NCBI RefSeq assembly: GCF_901933205.1
Contig: NC_044572.1
Location: forward strand, 19,182,501-19,246,500
DNA length: 64,000 nucleotides
Reading direction: 5' to 3'
From: Camarhynchus parvulus
Taxonomy: Eukaryota > Chordata > Aves > Passeriformes > Thraupidae
Under the pieces are notes generated by a model. That model was not told the origin of the DNA. It ran no database searches and saw nothing but the letters and a program-made list of their open reading frames with translations. The position numbers and the translations under genes are program-made. Below, one piece after another: positions 1 to 12,500 of the stretch (positions are counted from its first letter, which is position 1; each line of letters opens with the position of its first letter).

Positions 1-3000
1 TCATTTTGTGTTTTTTTTTTAGCAAAACTGAAAAAAACATTGGTATGAATAAATGCTAGAAACAGCCTTTTTCTATATTTTTAAAGGCTGATAATGCTTA
101 GAAATTTTTTACTGAATTTTCTGGGAGATCATTTAACACCCTTGTTTAATTTGAAAAAGTTTTTGTTTAAAGAGGCTACTATGGAATTACATTTATCAAA
201 TCAATTCTTTTGAGTTTTTATGGTCTTGCAGTCCTAAATGGCCATTCCAAAAGCAATCTGGGGAAGCTGATGCCATTTTCAGAACATCAAAATTGTCTGC
301 TCTGCCAGAACAGGGCTGGCTTTTGCTTTTTGCAAGCTATGCGGCTGCCACTTACCACCTCACTGATCCAGAGTTAGACACAGGCAGGGACTCTGTGGCT
401 TGTTTGAGATTTGGCTTCTTCTCTTCCTCTGTTGCCAGAGCACTAAATTATGTGTAGTTAATATTTTAGAGCTCTGCGATGCTTTACTATGACAGTAGTG
501 TGTTAATGATCACAAAAGCTGTTGAGCTATTACTCAGTATCCTCCAATTCCTGTACCTCAATAAAAACGGTACTCTAAGCAGTATCCACAGTCTCTTTCT
601 GGCAAAAATATTCCCTGTGTTATTGTCTTTTTATGATGAGGATGGATGTTCTGTTGACTGTCCTCTTTCTTTTAATGTTGACTGTAGAAAATAGGACATC
701 CTGGGTTCCTTTCATTTTTCTCTAGACTGTGATATTTGGTAATTGCTTGCAGACAAGGCTTCAGGAGACTGTGCTAGCCTGGGATTATAAAAAATATATT
801 GTTATTTTGCAGTTACTGTGAAGAGGAATGAGAGCCATACTCCTTTTTTTTAAAGGAAAAAATAGTCCACGAGAGACTGACTTTTGAAATACAGAGATTT
901 AGACCCCTCAGAGAGACCAGAATGGAACTTGGAAAACAATTTACCGTGAAAAAGAATATAATGGAATTGGTGGATCCATCATTCCTCAAATTGTGAAGAA
1001 TTGGGAAGGTCTGAATCACCAGACACATAGGCCATGATGTACTAGAGAGACAGTTTCTGTCTGTTCTTCCACTGTCCTGAATTTCTCAAATTCCCTCTTC
1101 ATCTCCTTTTGGATTTATGATGGACTTATAAAACAAAGACCAACTTAACTATTATTACTGATATTGCTTGTTCATACAAATCAAGAACTTTGGACTGAAA
1201 CATGAGATAGCCCCTGCCTAAAACCTGAAATAAAATACAGGATTCCAGTGTCATATGAGCACACTAGACATTTTTTTGTTGTTCCTTTCAAAATGTCAGT
1301 TTTCTCTGACATATCCTCAACAGCTTTGTGAGATCTTCTGTTTCAATTTCATTCTAAATCAAATTTTAATTTCTTGTGTTGAAATTGTTCTCCAGAGTTA
1401 TAATTGCATGATTCTGCATTTCCCATAATAATCTACTTCAGCTTACGTGGTGCATAGAATATAGTTAGTCTTAATTATTGCTAGCTGATAAAATGGTGTG
1501 CTGAAATAATGATTCTTTAAAAAATCTTTGTCTTATCATGACACTAATGAAGTTTAGTTTAAAATATGTTATTTTATAAACTCTAGTATGCCAGTAAGTA
1601 GTCATGAGAGTAGAGACGTTTTGATTTTTTGCATGATGAATAATTAATGATATTTTAAACACAAGATCAGTAATTTTGTTGGCCTCCTCTCCATCTTTTT
1701 TAAAAGTATTTGAAGATTGCACAGCTTATTTCTTATATCTTTAGAATTTAGGTTATGGAAACTTCCTAAACTGTAACATTCTGAATTTACCACTGAATCC
1801 AAGTAGTTCAGACCTTCACTTCTAATGAGGTCAGTGAGCATGGCAGATATTTATTAACACCCTCTCTGAATTAGGCCATACTTTGAGGTTGTTATTTCGA
1901 CAACCTAATTATATCTGGCTTTGATATTCCAATTTACTAACTATTACTGACTCCTGTAATGGATAGCATGCAGACAAACTGCTGCTCCTGACAGAACCAC
2001 TGAGAGCAACCAGCCTGGTAGCTCAGACATCCATGAAAGGAAGCTAACTGACCAGTAAAGGGCAAGGAAAAGAAGGGAAAAAAACCAAAAGAAATGAAGA
2101 GAAAGTTACTTTTACAAGAAAAAATGCCAAGATGCCTTACCATGGTGTTTTCTACTGTTCTAAAAACAGCATTTTTCTGTATCAGGTCTCATCATCTTCA
2201 GTCTTCAGGTTAGTGCTTTTTATATTGCTTACACAGTCTGAACTACTCCCAGTAAATTTGACTGTGCTGTGTTATTCTTTCTGATTAGCAAGAAAAAACC
2301 CCTGTAATAGATAAGCTGGGAACTTTTCAATGTTCATCAGAAGATAGTAGTTTAAAAGGCAAACTTTTTTATAGGAAGGGTTACATGTGACTAATGTCTC
2401 AACGCCAAAAGGACCACATTTTCAATTTGAGATTTTTAAGGTTGAAGCTTGACATTTTTAAAACAAGGAATACAGCTTTTTGTTGAAATATATTTAATTT
2501 TGAAGAGCCACATAAACTGTAATGATTCAAAATTATAGATATTTTGATATGATTGGCAAAAAAAAAAGTTTCTTTACCCAATTTTTAACATTTTTTTTTA
2601 CTTTGGGATTATTTTTAAGTTTTCCTCCTATTTGGGGTCAGGAGCATTCTTGGCAGTAAGTTCTGCACTGTAAAATTATTACTGAGGTTTTTGTTATGTT
2701 GTATCTGTCTAACATTCCTGTACTCTTCTGTTTGTTTTCTCTACTTCTGTGACAGCTTTTTTTACTGTATTCTTTAGAGACCATCTCCTTGCTCAGCACC
2801 ATGGGGCTGCTGCAGAATTCTGTACCTCATATCAACCTCCCTGGGCAATCCTTGCACACTCATTGAAGCATTTGAAGTCCTCTGACATCTGTTTTTACTG
2901 TCAAGTGAACAACTCTTGCTGGCTGCATTAGGCTTAATATTCTCTAAACTTCCACTATGACTTTTTACAAGTATTATGGAGACCTAGGATGCAAGTAGTT

Positions 3001-6000
3001 TACAAGTAGCTGAGCAGTATCTGCCACATGTGAGCACATAGAAGCACCTGTGTTACATGGGGTGCTTTGTTTGGAGCTGGGTGCTGGGACATCTGGAGGG
3101 AAGCATCTGTGAGAGGCTCAGCTCCTTTGGTTTTAATTCAGAGGCAGCTTGCACAAAAGAGAGGTGCTTAGGGGGACATACCTTGCAACAGCTGAGCTGA
3201 TCCAGCTGTTCATTGCTCTCTGCTGTCCGTGGCCTTGGGTACTTGGTCCTGCCTCTGTCCTTGCTCTATATTTGATCTGAATCCTGGCTGAGCTCACCAA
3301 GCCAGCAGAAGAACAACCTAGCTGAGAGGAAGGAAGGGGCAGTAGAAGTGTTAGGCTGTCTTAGCTCATTGGGAACCAGCCTCAGATATGCAGCGGGCAC
3401 CAGGGGTGGACTGCCTGTGACCTCCTTGAGAATCGTGAGTCCCCTCATGTCTCCTGCCGGATTCTTCCAAAACTCTTCAGCAGAGAATGCTGTTCAGCAC
3501 ATCATCTTTAAAAGTCTGCTAAAAGCTCAGCTGCCATAACAGTCAAGTTACTTTTCTGCCCTTTGTGCCTTTTTAACATTGTACCCTCATCACATCTACC
3601 TTCCTTACTTGTTGCCAAAGTGTCAAGATTCTTGTTTCTGATTGGCCTGTGATATGGGCCTTCTTTAAATCTCTTACTAAATTCTTGGCTGGCAGCAATT
3701 ATGTTCAGTTTATGCTGCTGTTTATGCTTGGGCAGGATGTGAACTTCTGCAGAATGAATGTGTTGACCTTCTCCAAATCTCTCCTTAAACCTGTTTCTCA
3801 AGTTGCTTATATGATTAATGTAGTGCTGGGCTGAGCTCATCTCAAGAGCATGGGAAATAAAGAGGAGAAATTAGAGGGTTTGTGGTTGGTCAAAGAGGTA
3901 TATTAAAATATGCATCCCAAAATAAAAATTAAAAGGACAAGGCCTGAAGAAACTCAACCTATCTGAAAATTTGGCCCTGATTTAAAATGGGGACAGACAA
4001 TATTATTTCTAGAGGCTTCTTTGAGAAAAACATTCACTTTAAATATTTCACTGATTGTGTGCAACTGCCAGCATCTGGGGAAATTGATAGAAAATAAAAA
4101 AATTATCTTGCCAGAATTTGTAATCAAAGAAACCTCTTTAACACTTTCTGGAGAAGGCTTTAAAAGGTGTCAGTTGTTATTATCCCCCAGCTTTAAGAGA
4201 GCAGTAACAGTTCTGTTTCCTGTTTTTCCTAAGATTGTATTTCCTTGGCCAGGTATTACACTGGGAGGTGTCAAAGGGGCTATGCAGTTCAGGCACAGTG
4301 ACCTGTGCACGTAGACAGCACATGGGGTGACATGAGTGCCCAGAAGTGTCCTGTGGACCTACATCTCCCCACGTGTGATTGTATCACTCTGATATGTCTT
4401 CTGTTCCATGGGACATAGCTGGGGATTTCTAAGGGAAGAGCAAAAGAAAAAAGGAACTGAAAGCTATGGGGAAGGCTTTCTAAAGAAAGTCTGTGAAGCC
4501 TGTGCCAAATGTAGCAACCTGTGGAAAATACAGCAGTAGCAAGGCAAAAAAAAAGGGGAAGGATTTCCATATATGTGGATGAGCATGATTCCCACAAGCA
4601 GCTTGATCTGTTTTGGGTGAGCTGATTGTAATGGCAGTAACCCAGAGATGTATGATGATGCTGTATTCTGGCTCTGTTGTGGTGCTCAGAAAGCCTACAG
4701 TTTTTACCTAATGTATGCAGACTCATAGTAATCCAAATCTTTATTTTTACTTTGTGTTCTCTCATGTTATGATTACAGAATGTTGCAATATTCTTTGTGA
4801 GTTGTCTGAAGTCTTAGGAGCGAAACTCAGAAAGGAATAGGAAGAATTCCGTTAAATCCTTAAAAGTGTATGATGTGTGTGAGAGTAAATGGAGTGATTA
4901 TTTCACTTGTGGTTCAGTAACTAGGATGTGTTGCAGTAAATGGCAAAAGTGCAGTAGTTACCACTGAGGATATATTGTTTACCATGGATCATCAAGGTTC
5001 TGCTGTACAAAAGAGTTTAAGTATGATATTGATAAAATGTATCTCAGAAACTAACTTTTAACTGATTTTTCTTTTTAACATAACATTTCTTTTTAAGCTT
5101 ATAGTTATACAACGCTCTCTTAAGCATTCCTTTCCTGTTTCTACAGTTGGACCTTTTTCTTTCCCAGTTCTTTCAAAGCATATCCTGATCAGTACACACT
5201 CTGCTGACCCTGTTGTCTGCGGCAGTGAGCTGATACTTGCTATCATTCTTTCAGCTGCTTCTTTTTCTTGGAGGCTTCCTCTCTGTTTGTCTCATATAAT
5301 GTTCATTCATTTTTCTTGCTCTTTTCTCTGGGGAAGCCTGTAAAGATATAGTAAGAGATATATGATAAATTTATTTAAGTAGATAATTTAAAAAGAATAT
5401 CCGGCTTACTTGGTAAGTGGGACAAGGAAAAAAAAAGTAAGTTTTGATAAATCAGAATGCATCTGGTAAAGTCTTAATGCAACAAAAAAACAATCCACCT
5501 GTACTTCTGGGAGCAATGGTCAGCCCTCAGCTCCGTCACCAATAAATCTGGCTTCAGTTAAATGAATTTCATGTTCCACCACTGTATTTTATTGTTCCCT
5601 TAGGTTAGCTAAAACCATTGCTTTTGCTGCTGCTGCAATCAATGATGTTGTAGAACTTTATACTTCAGACTGAGCCAAAAGATTGCAGTTAACTATGTGT
5701 GATGGTGATGAAAAACATCAAACTCTTTTTCTGCATCATTTAATCTCACCTTGAATTATCTGTATGTCACTAGCTCAGACATTTTCTCTTCACTATTCTG
5801 CTTATTTATATGATTCCCAAATAGTCTTCCAAATAGACCATTCTCTGAAAGTATCTTCAGTATTTTTTAAAAGTTGTTAGAAAATAATGATTGTTTTTGA
5901 AGTTTTTTGCAGAATACTATAGTTTTCTTTTAATGGAAAAAACCCCAGTCCACATGGAATTATTCAAGCATCTTCAACACTAGTATGTGCTGATATTTAT

Positions 6001-8940
6001 GCTCACATATATGAACCTAAATAAATGACTAAAAGATAATTAGCAAAGCTAATCCTTCTTTTTGTTTGTAGAATATCTTTTTATAATACTATAATTTCTG
6101 TCACTTCCCAAAAAGTTCTCATGCTTTGGAAGAAATGCTTTATTTTTGTGGATTTATGTTTTCCATCATTGCAGGTAAAGTACCAAACAGCTGTGTTGAG
6201 TCAGATTGACAGAATTCTCTCAGCTTGTGAGAGACTGACTGCTAAAGAGGAAAGCACATTTCAGACCTGCAGCTGTCACTTGTCACAGAGGCAGGAGCTG
6301 TGGGTTATCCTCCCCAAAATAAGCCAGTTGACTTGGAGGTTACAATGAAGCTGACCGTCAGTAGGCTTGCTGCCTTACACTGACAAGGGATGATTGATAG
6401 GAAACAAGAAAGATCTCTTTTGGGGAGAAGGAATCAAGAACAAAAGGCTCCTACCAGCCTCTGCTTCTCTTGGGAAGAAGAAAGGGACTCTCAGGGTCTC
6501 TGACCCATCCAGGGACCAGGAAAGAGCAACCAGCCCTTTGTTTTTGCAGGGCAGGCTTGCTGCTGGCTGATCAGTGGCCGGTGTTGGCTGAAGGTACTCC
6601 TGCTGCTAAGTTAAAAAGTTCAAACAATAAAAGTAATTTGCTGCTGGTGTGAGGAGATGAGACTCCATTGGGTTTGACAAAGTGTCCTACAGTTCATGCT
6701 GGTGGTGAATTAGACAAAATATATTCATTCCAGCTTGATCACAGAACTTTGATTAAATTATGTTTTTCTCTATTTTCTCACGAAGGGCCACATCTGCTCA
6801 TGTGGAAATAGCTTGTAACAACATTGAAACATAAATTATTTGATGAACTACTTAGGGCTATTCACTTAATGCATGATAATCCTGTGAACATGTTAATGAA
6901 TGTTAATTCTCTGATGATTGAGCTGCTTGAAAATGTCTTCCTACTTATATGTCATTAGAATGAACTTGGCCCTTCTGAAACATCCATTATTCATTGTGTT
7001 CCAGTGTTGCATCTGACTGCATATCACTTTAATTTCCCTCATTTAACAAAACAATCTATTCATTACAATAGTTAGAAGCATGTTTCCTAAATCAGAAAAA
7101 CCCTAGTTAATGTATAGTGTTAGTTATCTTCACAGGTACAGTAGAGCAAAGTGTAGCATCCCAAATTGTAATTACACACTTAGTGCATTTGAATATGCTA
7201 ACTAAAACGAAATGGAAGTTTTAAGAAGAACCTTTGTTGAAATCAATAATTTTGTTAGCTGGAGAAGCAGGATTGGTAAAACAACTTGCTGAAAGCACAA
7301 GGTTGACTTTTCATTCTGAAACAGTTCAGCAAAATTTTTCTCAGTAATCCCTTTTTTCTCATGCATTTCTTGCCCTGACAACTCAAGAAGAAGAGAATTA
7401 TGGAGTAATACTAGTGCAAATATGAATACTTATTTTTAATATATATTTTTATTGAGTTTTCCTGTTTTTCCCGTGTGTTTTTTCATTTTACAACTCCTGG
7501 ATCATATCACACATTGTGAACCCCATTAAATCTTACATTAGATTTGCTCCTTTTTGAATTTCTATGTGATGGCTGCTGCAGAAGTGGTTCTTACTTCCCA
7601 ACAAGCTCAAGGGATCTATCCCAGGAAGAGCTGGACTGCTGAATGACTCCATGTTTGAAGATTTTCAATCATGTGCTGCATAAGCTCCATCTCCTTTAAC
7701 CAAAAGACAGCTTTTGGAAGAGCAGATGGACTATCAGCTAAATAGACCACTTGAAAAGTACCAACATAAATGCATTTGTTTTTCAGTGTAGCTAAATGAA
7801 TTTCCCATTGAGCCAGTAAAATTCTGGCAAATAACAGTGGAGATGGGCTAATAACCTCCATACAAGCCAGAAATCTTTATTCTCTGAGAGTCCGAGTCTT
7901 GTAAAATGCACACAAATATGTGGTGACTAAACTTTAATCTTTCTATTTTGAAAACAACTTCAGTATTTTTAATTTTGCTTTTAAAATACTTTTTGGCCTT
8001 GCTAGAAAAATAGTCGTTTATGCTGGGATTATTTCTCACAGTTTTCTGATCAACCATGTTTTCGACACATTTTATTTCAGTGGGTTGCCAAAGTAAGATA
8101 TTTGGGCAGATGTGGGAAGTTTATGAATGCTTTTCTAGTAAGCAATAGAGTTAAGGATCCTTTTTGGTTGTATTCATGATTTCAGCAGTTGTTGGTACAA
8201 TAGAAGTTAATATATTATTGATTAGCATACAGAATTGTTAAAATGTGCATAAAATATGTATTAAAGAAATTGGACAATTATGTGGTAAGAGGAAAATACC
8301 GAATAAAGTGGACTTTGAAATATATAAGTAGCATTGATCTCTCTGTGTTGGACTAAGGATGTTGATGGAATCAGAATAAACTAAAAAACTCAACTGTGAG
8401 CTCACTTCTTAAAATTTCTGCCTCTTCCTATGAATCACAATCATTCTTTGTTCATAGCCTAATAAATAAGAGTGAGTTTGCAATGAGTTAAGAATTACAG
8501 TGAATTTGTAGTGAACCATTTCAAAACTGTATTAGCTTTTTTTCATCATTCATTCCCTAAAGATGGCAGCTTATGGGACATATATTTAGTGCCTCATCTA
8601 TGTCAATACCAAAATTGAGTTAGTGGTGTCTTAAACTTTTGTAAACCTTTTAATGATTAAACTTCTAATAGTACATTAAACTCTTTCTTCCAACTAACCA
8701 TGATGATGTTTGTGGATATGTTGCTATAGCTTTGGCTACATTTATGTGTAAATCAACCTTTACAAAGGTTCAGTTCTTTATGGAAATAATTCTGAACTGT
8801 TTTGTATGGAGGAATTAATGCTGTTAACAGTGAAAATAGTCTACCATTTATATAAAATAGTCTACCATCTATCTACAAAATATTAGATAAGAGCTGTTTT
8901 AAAATACTAATTAATATGTGTGTGTATTTTTTTGATGCAG
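1..8940 (+). other. NEBL: NEBL intron upstream of the penultimate exon
   Basis: This stretch lies upstream of a clear NEBL exon and ends in a strong acceptor (T-rich tract, then GATGCAG at 8934-8940), so it is read as intron; its 5' end is outside the window. I searched for nebulin-type repeats and for further linker exons and found none I could support. The open frames here are short, lack known motifs and lack good splice contexts. The longest is 158 codons on the minus strand at 4289-4765. A homeodomain-word-rich block at about 6825-7215 is listed separately. An exact 15-base word repeats at 8833 and 8854, just upstream of the acceptor. That no other exon lies here is inference. Confidence 0.75.
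6825..7215. other. Candidate conserved noncoding element in NEBL intron
   Basis: This AT-rich block is dense in words typical of developmental enhancers: TTAATGAATGTTAAT, ATGCATGATAAT, TGATTGAGCTG, CATTATTCATTGTG and GTAATTACAC. It lacks stop-free frames and recognisable repeats. The words are seen directly; calling the block a conserved element is inference, because no alignment was available. It could equally be ordinary AT-rich intron. Confidence 0.25.
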
Positions 8941-9056
8941 CCCCTGTTCTCCCTGGGGCATATCAACAAAGCCAGACTCAAGGATATGGATACATGCACC
9001 AGACCAGTATGTCATCCATGAGGTCCATGCATTCACAGCCTCATTCAGCAAGTCTG
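8941..9056 (+). CDS. NEBL: NEBL penultimate coding exon (C-terminal linker)
   Basis: This exon encodes the end of the flexible linker that precedes the SH3 domain of nebulette / LIM-nebulette. These are nebulin-family actin- and Z-disc-associated scaffold proteins of muscle and of focal adhesions. The acceptor is a T-rich tract followed by GATGCAG; the donor is CTG|GTGAGT. The exon starts with the last two bases of a split codon and then has 38 full codons, ending in phase 0, which matches the phase-0 start of the SH3 exon at 14565. The peptide has the segment VLPGAYQQSQTQGYGYMHQT followed by a Ser/Met/His-rich stretch ending SASL. I recall this wording (AYQQS..QGYGYMHQT) from vertebrate NEBL and not from LASP1 or NEB. 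The exon is shared by the long and LIM isoforms in other vertebrates. I am confident of the exon and its limits. Confidence 0.93.
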
Positions 9057-11032
9057 GTGAGTATTGAATTTAAAGAAGAATTTTGTTTGTTAAGCACCAT
9101 CATCGGCTATTGTGAAATCTCTTAAATATGACAGAATTGAACCCCCAGAGTTCTATAGTTGACCTGTTTGACTGTCTTTATCATAAATGTAACTGGTAGT
9201 CTTCATGTATAAAAAAGGTTCAAGTGACCATGGGCAGTGGTAAGAACTTCTATATCAGAATACATTTAAAAAAAAGGCATGATATTCAGAGAGCAGAGAA
9301 ATAACTGAATTCTTTACCTATTTATCTACTTAAAACAAATACTAGATGCTTGGACAGTGTTTCAGAGGCTGAATTTTGATGTTATGCTCTGCGATGAATT
9401 CTTGCTCATAGCACTGGATGAAACGCAGTGATCTCTTAAGATCACCGTGTTGGTTTAAATCAGTTTCATTTTTTTTGACTTGCTGATTTTGTGCTAGCAG
9501 GCTTTGTGCCTACCTGTATTACTTCTGCTTGTGTAGAGCTAGCTCAGACTCCAGACTGCTGTGCCCTTTCTAATTGCACACAGCAGTTGGGCAGCGACTC
9601 GTGTAAGATCCAAATTGAGTTACGCTGGTCAGCAACCGAGAAAAAGCTTTACCATGAAACCGTGGCTGTCTCATGAAGTTCTCAACTGTGGTGGATGGGA
9701 ATGTAAAGCTGGAGTGAATATTTCATTTTCAAAGTAACTGGTCGTGGAGGGAGAGCTGAATGGTATTCAGCTGGGATTTTTAGGAAATGAAACTTCTTTT
9801 TTTTTAACTCCCTATATAAAAAATTCAGTTTTAATGGTTATCATATTTTTAAAATCATATCGCTGCCTAGAGATCCAGCTATCTTTTATCTTAAAATATT
9901 GTCATTTTGAATTTTAAACTATTTTGAATACCTCTATCACCTTTTTTAGAGATGAATAAATATTTAATTATGAACCAAACTTAGAGCTTGCTGAGCTGAA
10001 AAAAACCTGTTTTCAAAATTAGATGAAACTTGTGTTTTTTTTGTAAAACTGAAACTCCATGACATTTTACATGACTTTCTGTGTGGTGTGAGTAGTTTCA
10101 GGCTAGTCAGATTCTCAGCTCTCTGGGGCTGAGGCGGCTAACTTGCTGGAAAGTCTGGGATCCAGATACCTCCATCATTGAGTGAGTCAATAACCTGAGA
10201 AACTCTTTTGACACCTGCATGACAGCTGTGAGACAGCTGATAGTGGAATCAGCCATTAATTTCCAAGGATATTACAAGGCACTTTGGGAGTAGGTTGCTT
10301 TCCAAAAGAGACAAAATCCAAAAAGTGGGAGACCTGGAAGCCTGGGCTTTGCCAGCAGGTTTGCTAGTCACTGGGGAGCAAAGCAAACAGCCCTCAAATC
10401 CAGCAGACAGAAAATGGAGATGCCTGCAAATCCCAGAATGCACTTACCAGCCTTTGCAACTTTGTGGGCAGAGAGATGATCACTATTTCCTAACACCTCA
10501 GTGTCCCTGTGACTTACCTGACAGGCTGTCAAAACAGTGTCATTTCAGTCATCTTGAGAATCATCTTTTGCCTCTTCTTCCAGAATTAGGAATGTGAAGG
10601 TAATAGGAAAAGAAGGGAGTGATGTTAAAGGATTTTAAAAGTAAGATTGATTTATTTCAACAGATTAATTTTCCCCGTTGTGAAACTGTTTTCACTTGAC
10701 ATCCATGTAACTGATAATATTTTGTCATCGGAAAAAAATGAAAACAGCAAACACCATGATTTAAACTCATTTTGCTGTTGTTAAAGACTGAGTGCATTTC
10801 CCTTTAGAAAATAAATCCCAAGCATTTCCAGAGAGAGGAAACCAAAGACTGCAGGCCTGGCACTGACTGCTAACTTGCCAGTCTGGTGAGGAAGACAGTG
10901 TGATCTTACCACCCTGGGGTGATGATTCTGCTCCAAAAGAGGCATCTCAGATGCAGTTAGAAATCTGCCAGGCTCCCTTGTCTTCCCATCTTAAGACCAG
11001 AATATTTTTATAAGCCTGTGCAACTTACCCCC

Positions 11033-11068
11033 GTGCAAATGTTGCACTCAGTGCAAATGTTGCACTCA
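11033..11068. repeat. 18-bp perfect tandem duplication
   Basis: The 18-base unit GTGCAAATGTTGCACTCA occurs twice head to tail with no mismatch. It lies in the last NEBL intron. The unit contains GTGCAA and TTGCAC, which form a 6-bp dyad around ATG, so each copy is itself a small hairpin. It is probably a replication-slippage event. Confidence 0.95.
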
Positions 11069-11740
11069 GCTATTGGGACAACACAGAGTAGTCTCAGAGT
11101 GTGCCTGGGGGAAGCCCCTGGCTGGGGATGTGTTTAAATGTGGCAGACTGAAGGTTGATGACTGCCTTGGAGTGCTTTTGAAATGAGGTGTGGACATGCT
11201 GCAGGACATCTGACAAACCTACACAATGTTTGGGTGCGTTGCTTTCAGTTGCCTGCTCAGTTCTGGGCTTGGAGCAGTACTGCCGGAGATGCAGCATTGT
11301 CTGGCTAATGACAGAGGGAGGAAAGATGAGAAGAAAGTGCCAGGGGAAGGAGACTGGAGAAAAGGAATCCTGGAATAGTGACCTCAAAGCCAGAGCAGCT
11401 TTGAGGCTTAGCTAAAAGCAGTGAAGGTGATAAAGTCATTCATCAGTGCCTGACTTTTGCCAGGACATCTCTAGGGCAGAAGTGATTTAAATCCCATGGG
11501 TTATATCAGGGTGGAGATGATTGCAGAGTTAACTGCTCTAGTACATTTCCTCCTTTCAACTGAGTTCTTGTATTGTTATCAAATCTGTCCCCAGAATGCA
11601 TAAGTTCATTTTATAATCATGTTCACTGGTCTCCTATATTAAGAAACAGAATTTTTCTAATTTCTACATTTTAAAAATCTGGTTTATTTAATTTTGAGCT
11701 GTTTTATATTAGGCATGATCCTAACATAATCTTTGGACAG

Positions 11741-11754
11741 TTTTTTTTTTTTTT
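11741..11754. repeat. T14 mononucleotide tract
   Basis: Fourteen consecutive T residues in the last NEBL intron. No retroposed body is recognisable next to it. Confidence 0.95.
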
Positions 11755-12329
11755 CAAATAAATTGCATTATTTTCTGATTCTTAACTTGTCCTTGCTTTC
11801 TGTGAGCAGTTCTTCATAATGGGGTGAATTAAATTGTTGCTCAGGGTACAAAGTGTTTTATAACAGAAAGCCCTGAAGGCTTATTTTCCTATTTGGAAAA
11901 TAATGGGGTGTTCACCCACTGTTTGATATCCAAGAGTGGTAGGAAAACAAAACTTATGCTTTGAGTTGACTTTCCTTGATGGCAGCTGTATGTGAAGGAT
12001 GCTGCAGCAGTTACTGCTCCTTGCAAGGAGCCATCCATAGAACAGGTATGGATGAAGTGGAAATACAGACCTGTCAGCCCAGAATAGGCTGGAGAGCTGA
12101 GAATATATTAGCTTGATTTCAGTTCTTTATATGGACAAGACTTACTGGTCTGTCTAAGTAGTGTGATAGAGACCTTTGAGGAGGTGGGAGATAACTGAGT
12201 TTTGACTCTTTTAAGGAACTCCAAACTTACACCTTCTTGTAACTAAACTCACTACTGACTGAGGAATACTTCACTCAAATGCATTTTAAAATCCGTGCTT
12301 TGAGTTCTTTAGGCATTGTAATTCTCGAT

Positions 12330-12500
12330 TATATAGCCCAGACTACACTCTGCAGTGATAATTAGGCATTAAATGCTAACAGGATTATTATGGAGATTTC
12401 TCCTGACAGCCATTTAGCACCTAATTAGGCGTTAAGGCCATAAATTTAGTTTTCTCAGCAGCATTTAGGGCCCTAATAAATTCTTTTAAAGTTTGGAATT
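12330..12500. promoter_or_regulatory. Candidate conserved intronic enhancer
   Basis: This is the strongest conserved-noncoding candidate by composition. It has two near-identical 13-mers, AATTAGGCATTAA at 12360-12372 and AATTAGGCGTTAA at 12423-12435, starting 63 bases apart. Related words follow (CCATAAATTTAG, GGGCCCTAATAAATT). TAATTAG is a homeodomain core, and GGATTATTATGG adds a further homeobox-type word. No coding frame, transposon or simple repeat explains this order. Its location in the intron before the SH3 exon is seen directly; enhancer function and deep conservation are inference. Confidence 0.35.

Noticed and set aside
3508..3840. 110-codon minus-strand frame with a repeated RFKE-like motif
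   Set aside because: Two short similar words are too little to call a repeat protein; no family match and no gene context within the NEBL intron.
4289..4765. 158-codon minus-strand open frame, the longest in the window
   Set aside because: No recognisable domain, low-complexity His/Ser/Leu content, no splice or promoter context, and it lies inside a NEBL intron. One frame of this size in 64 kb over six frames is plausible by chance.
6174..6348. Possible NEBL exon after TTGCAG
   Set aside because: The translation lacks nebulin-repeat or linker wording and no convincing donor follows.
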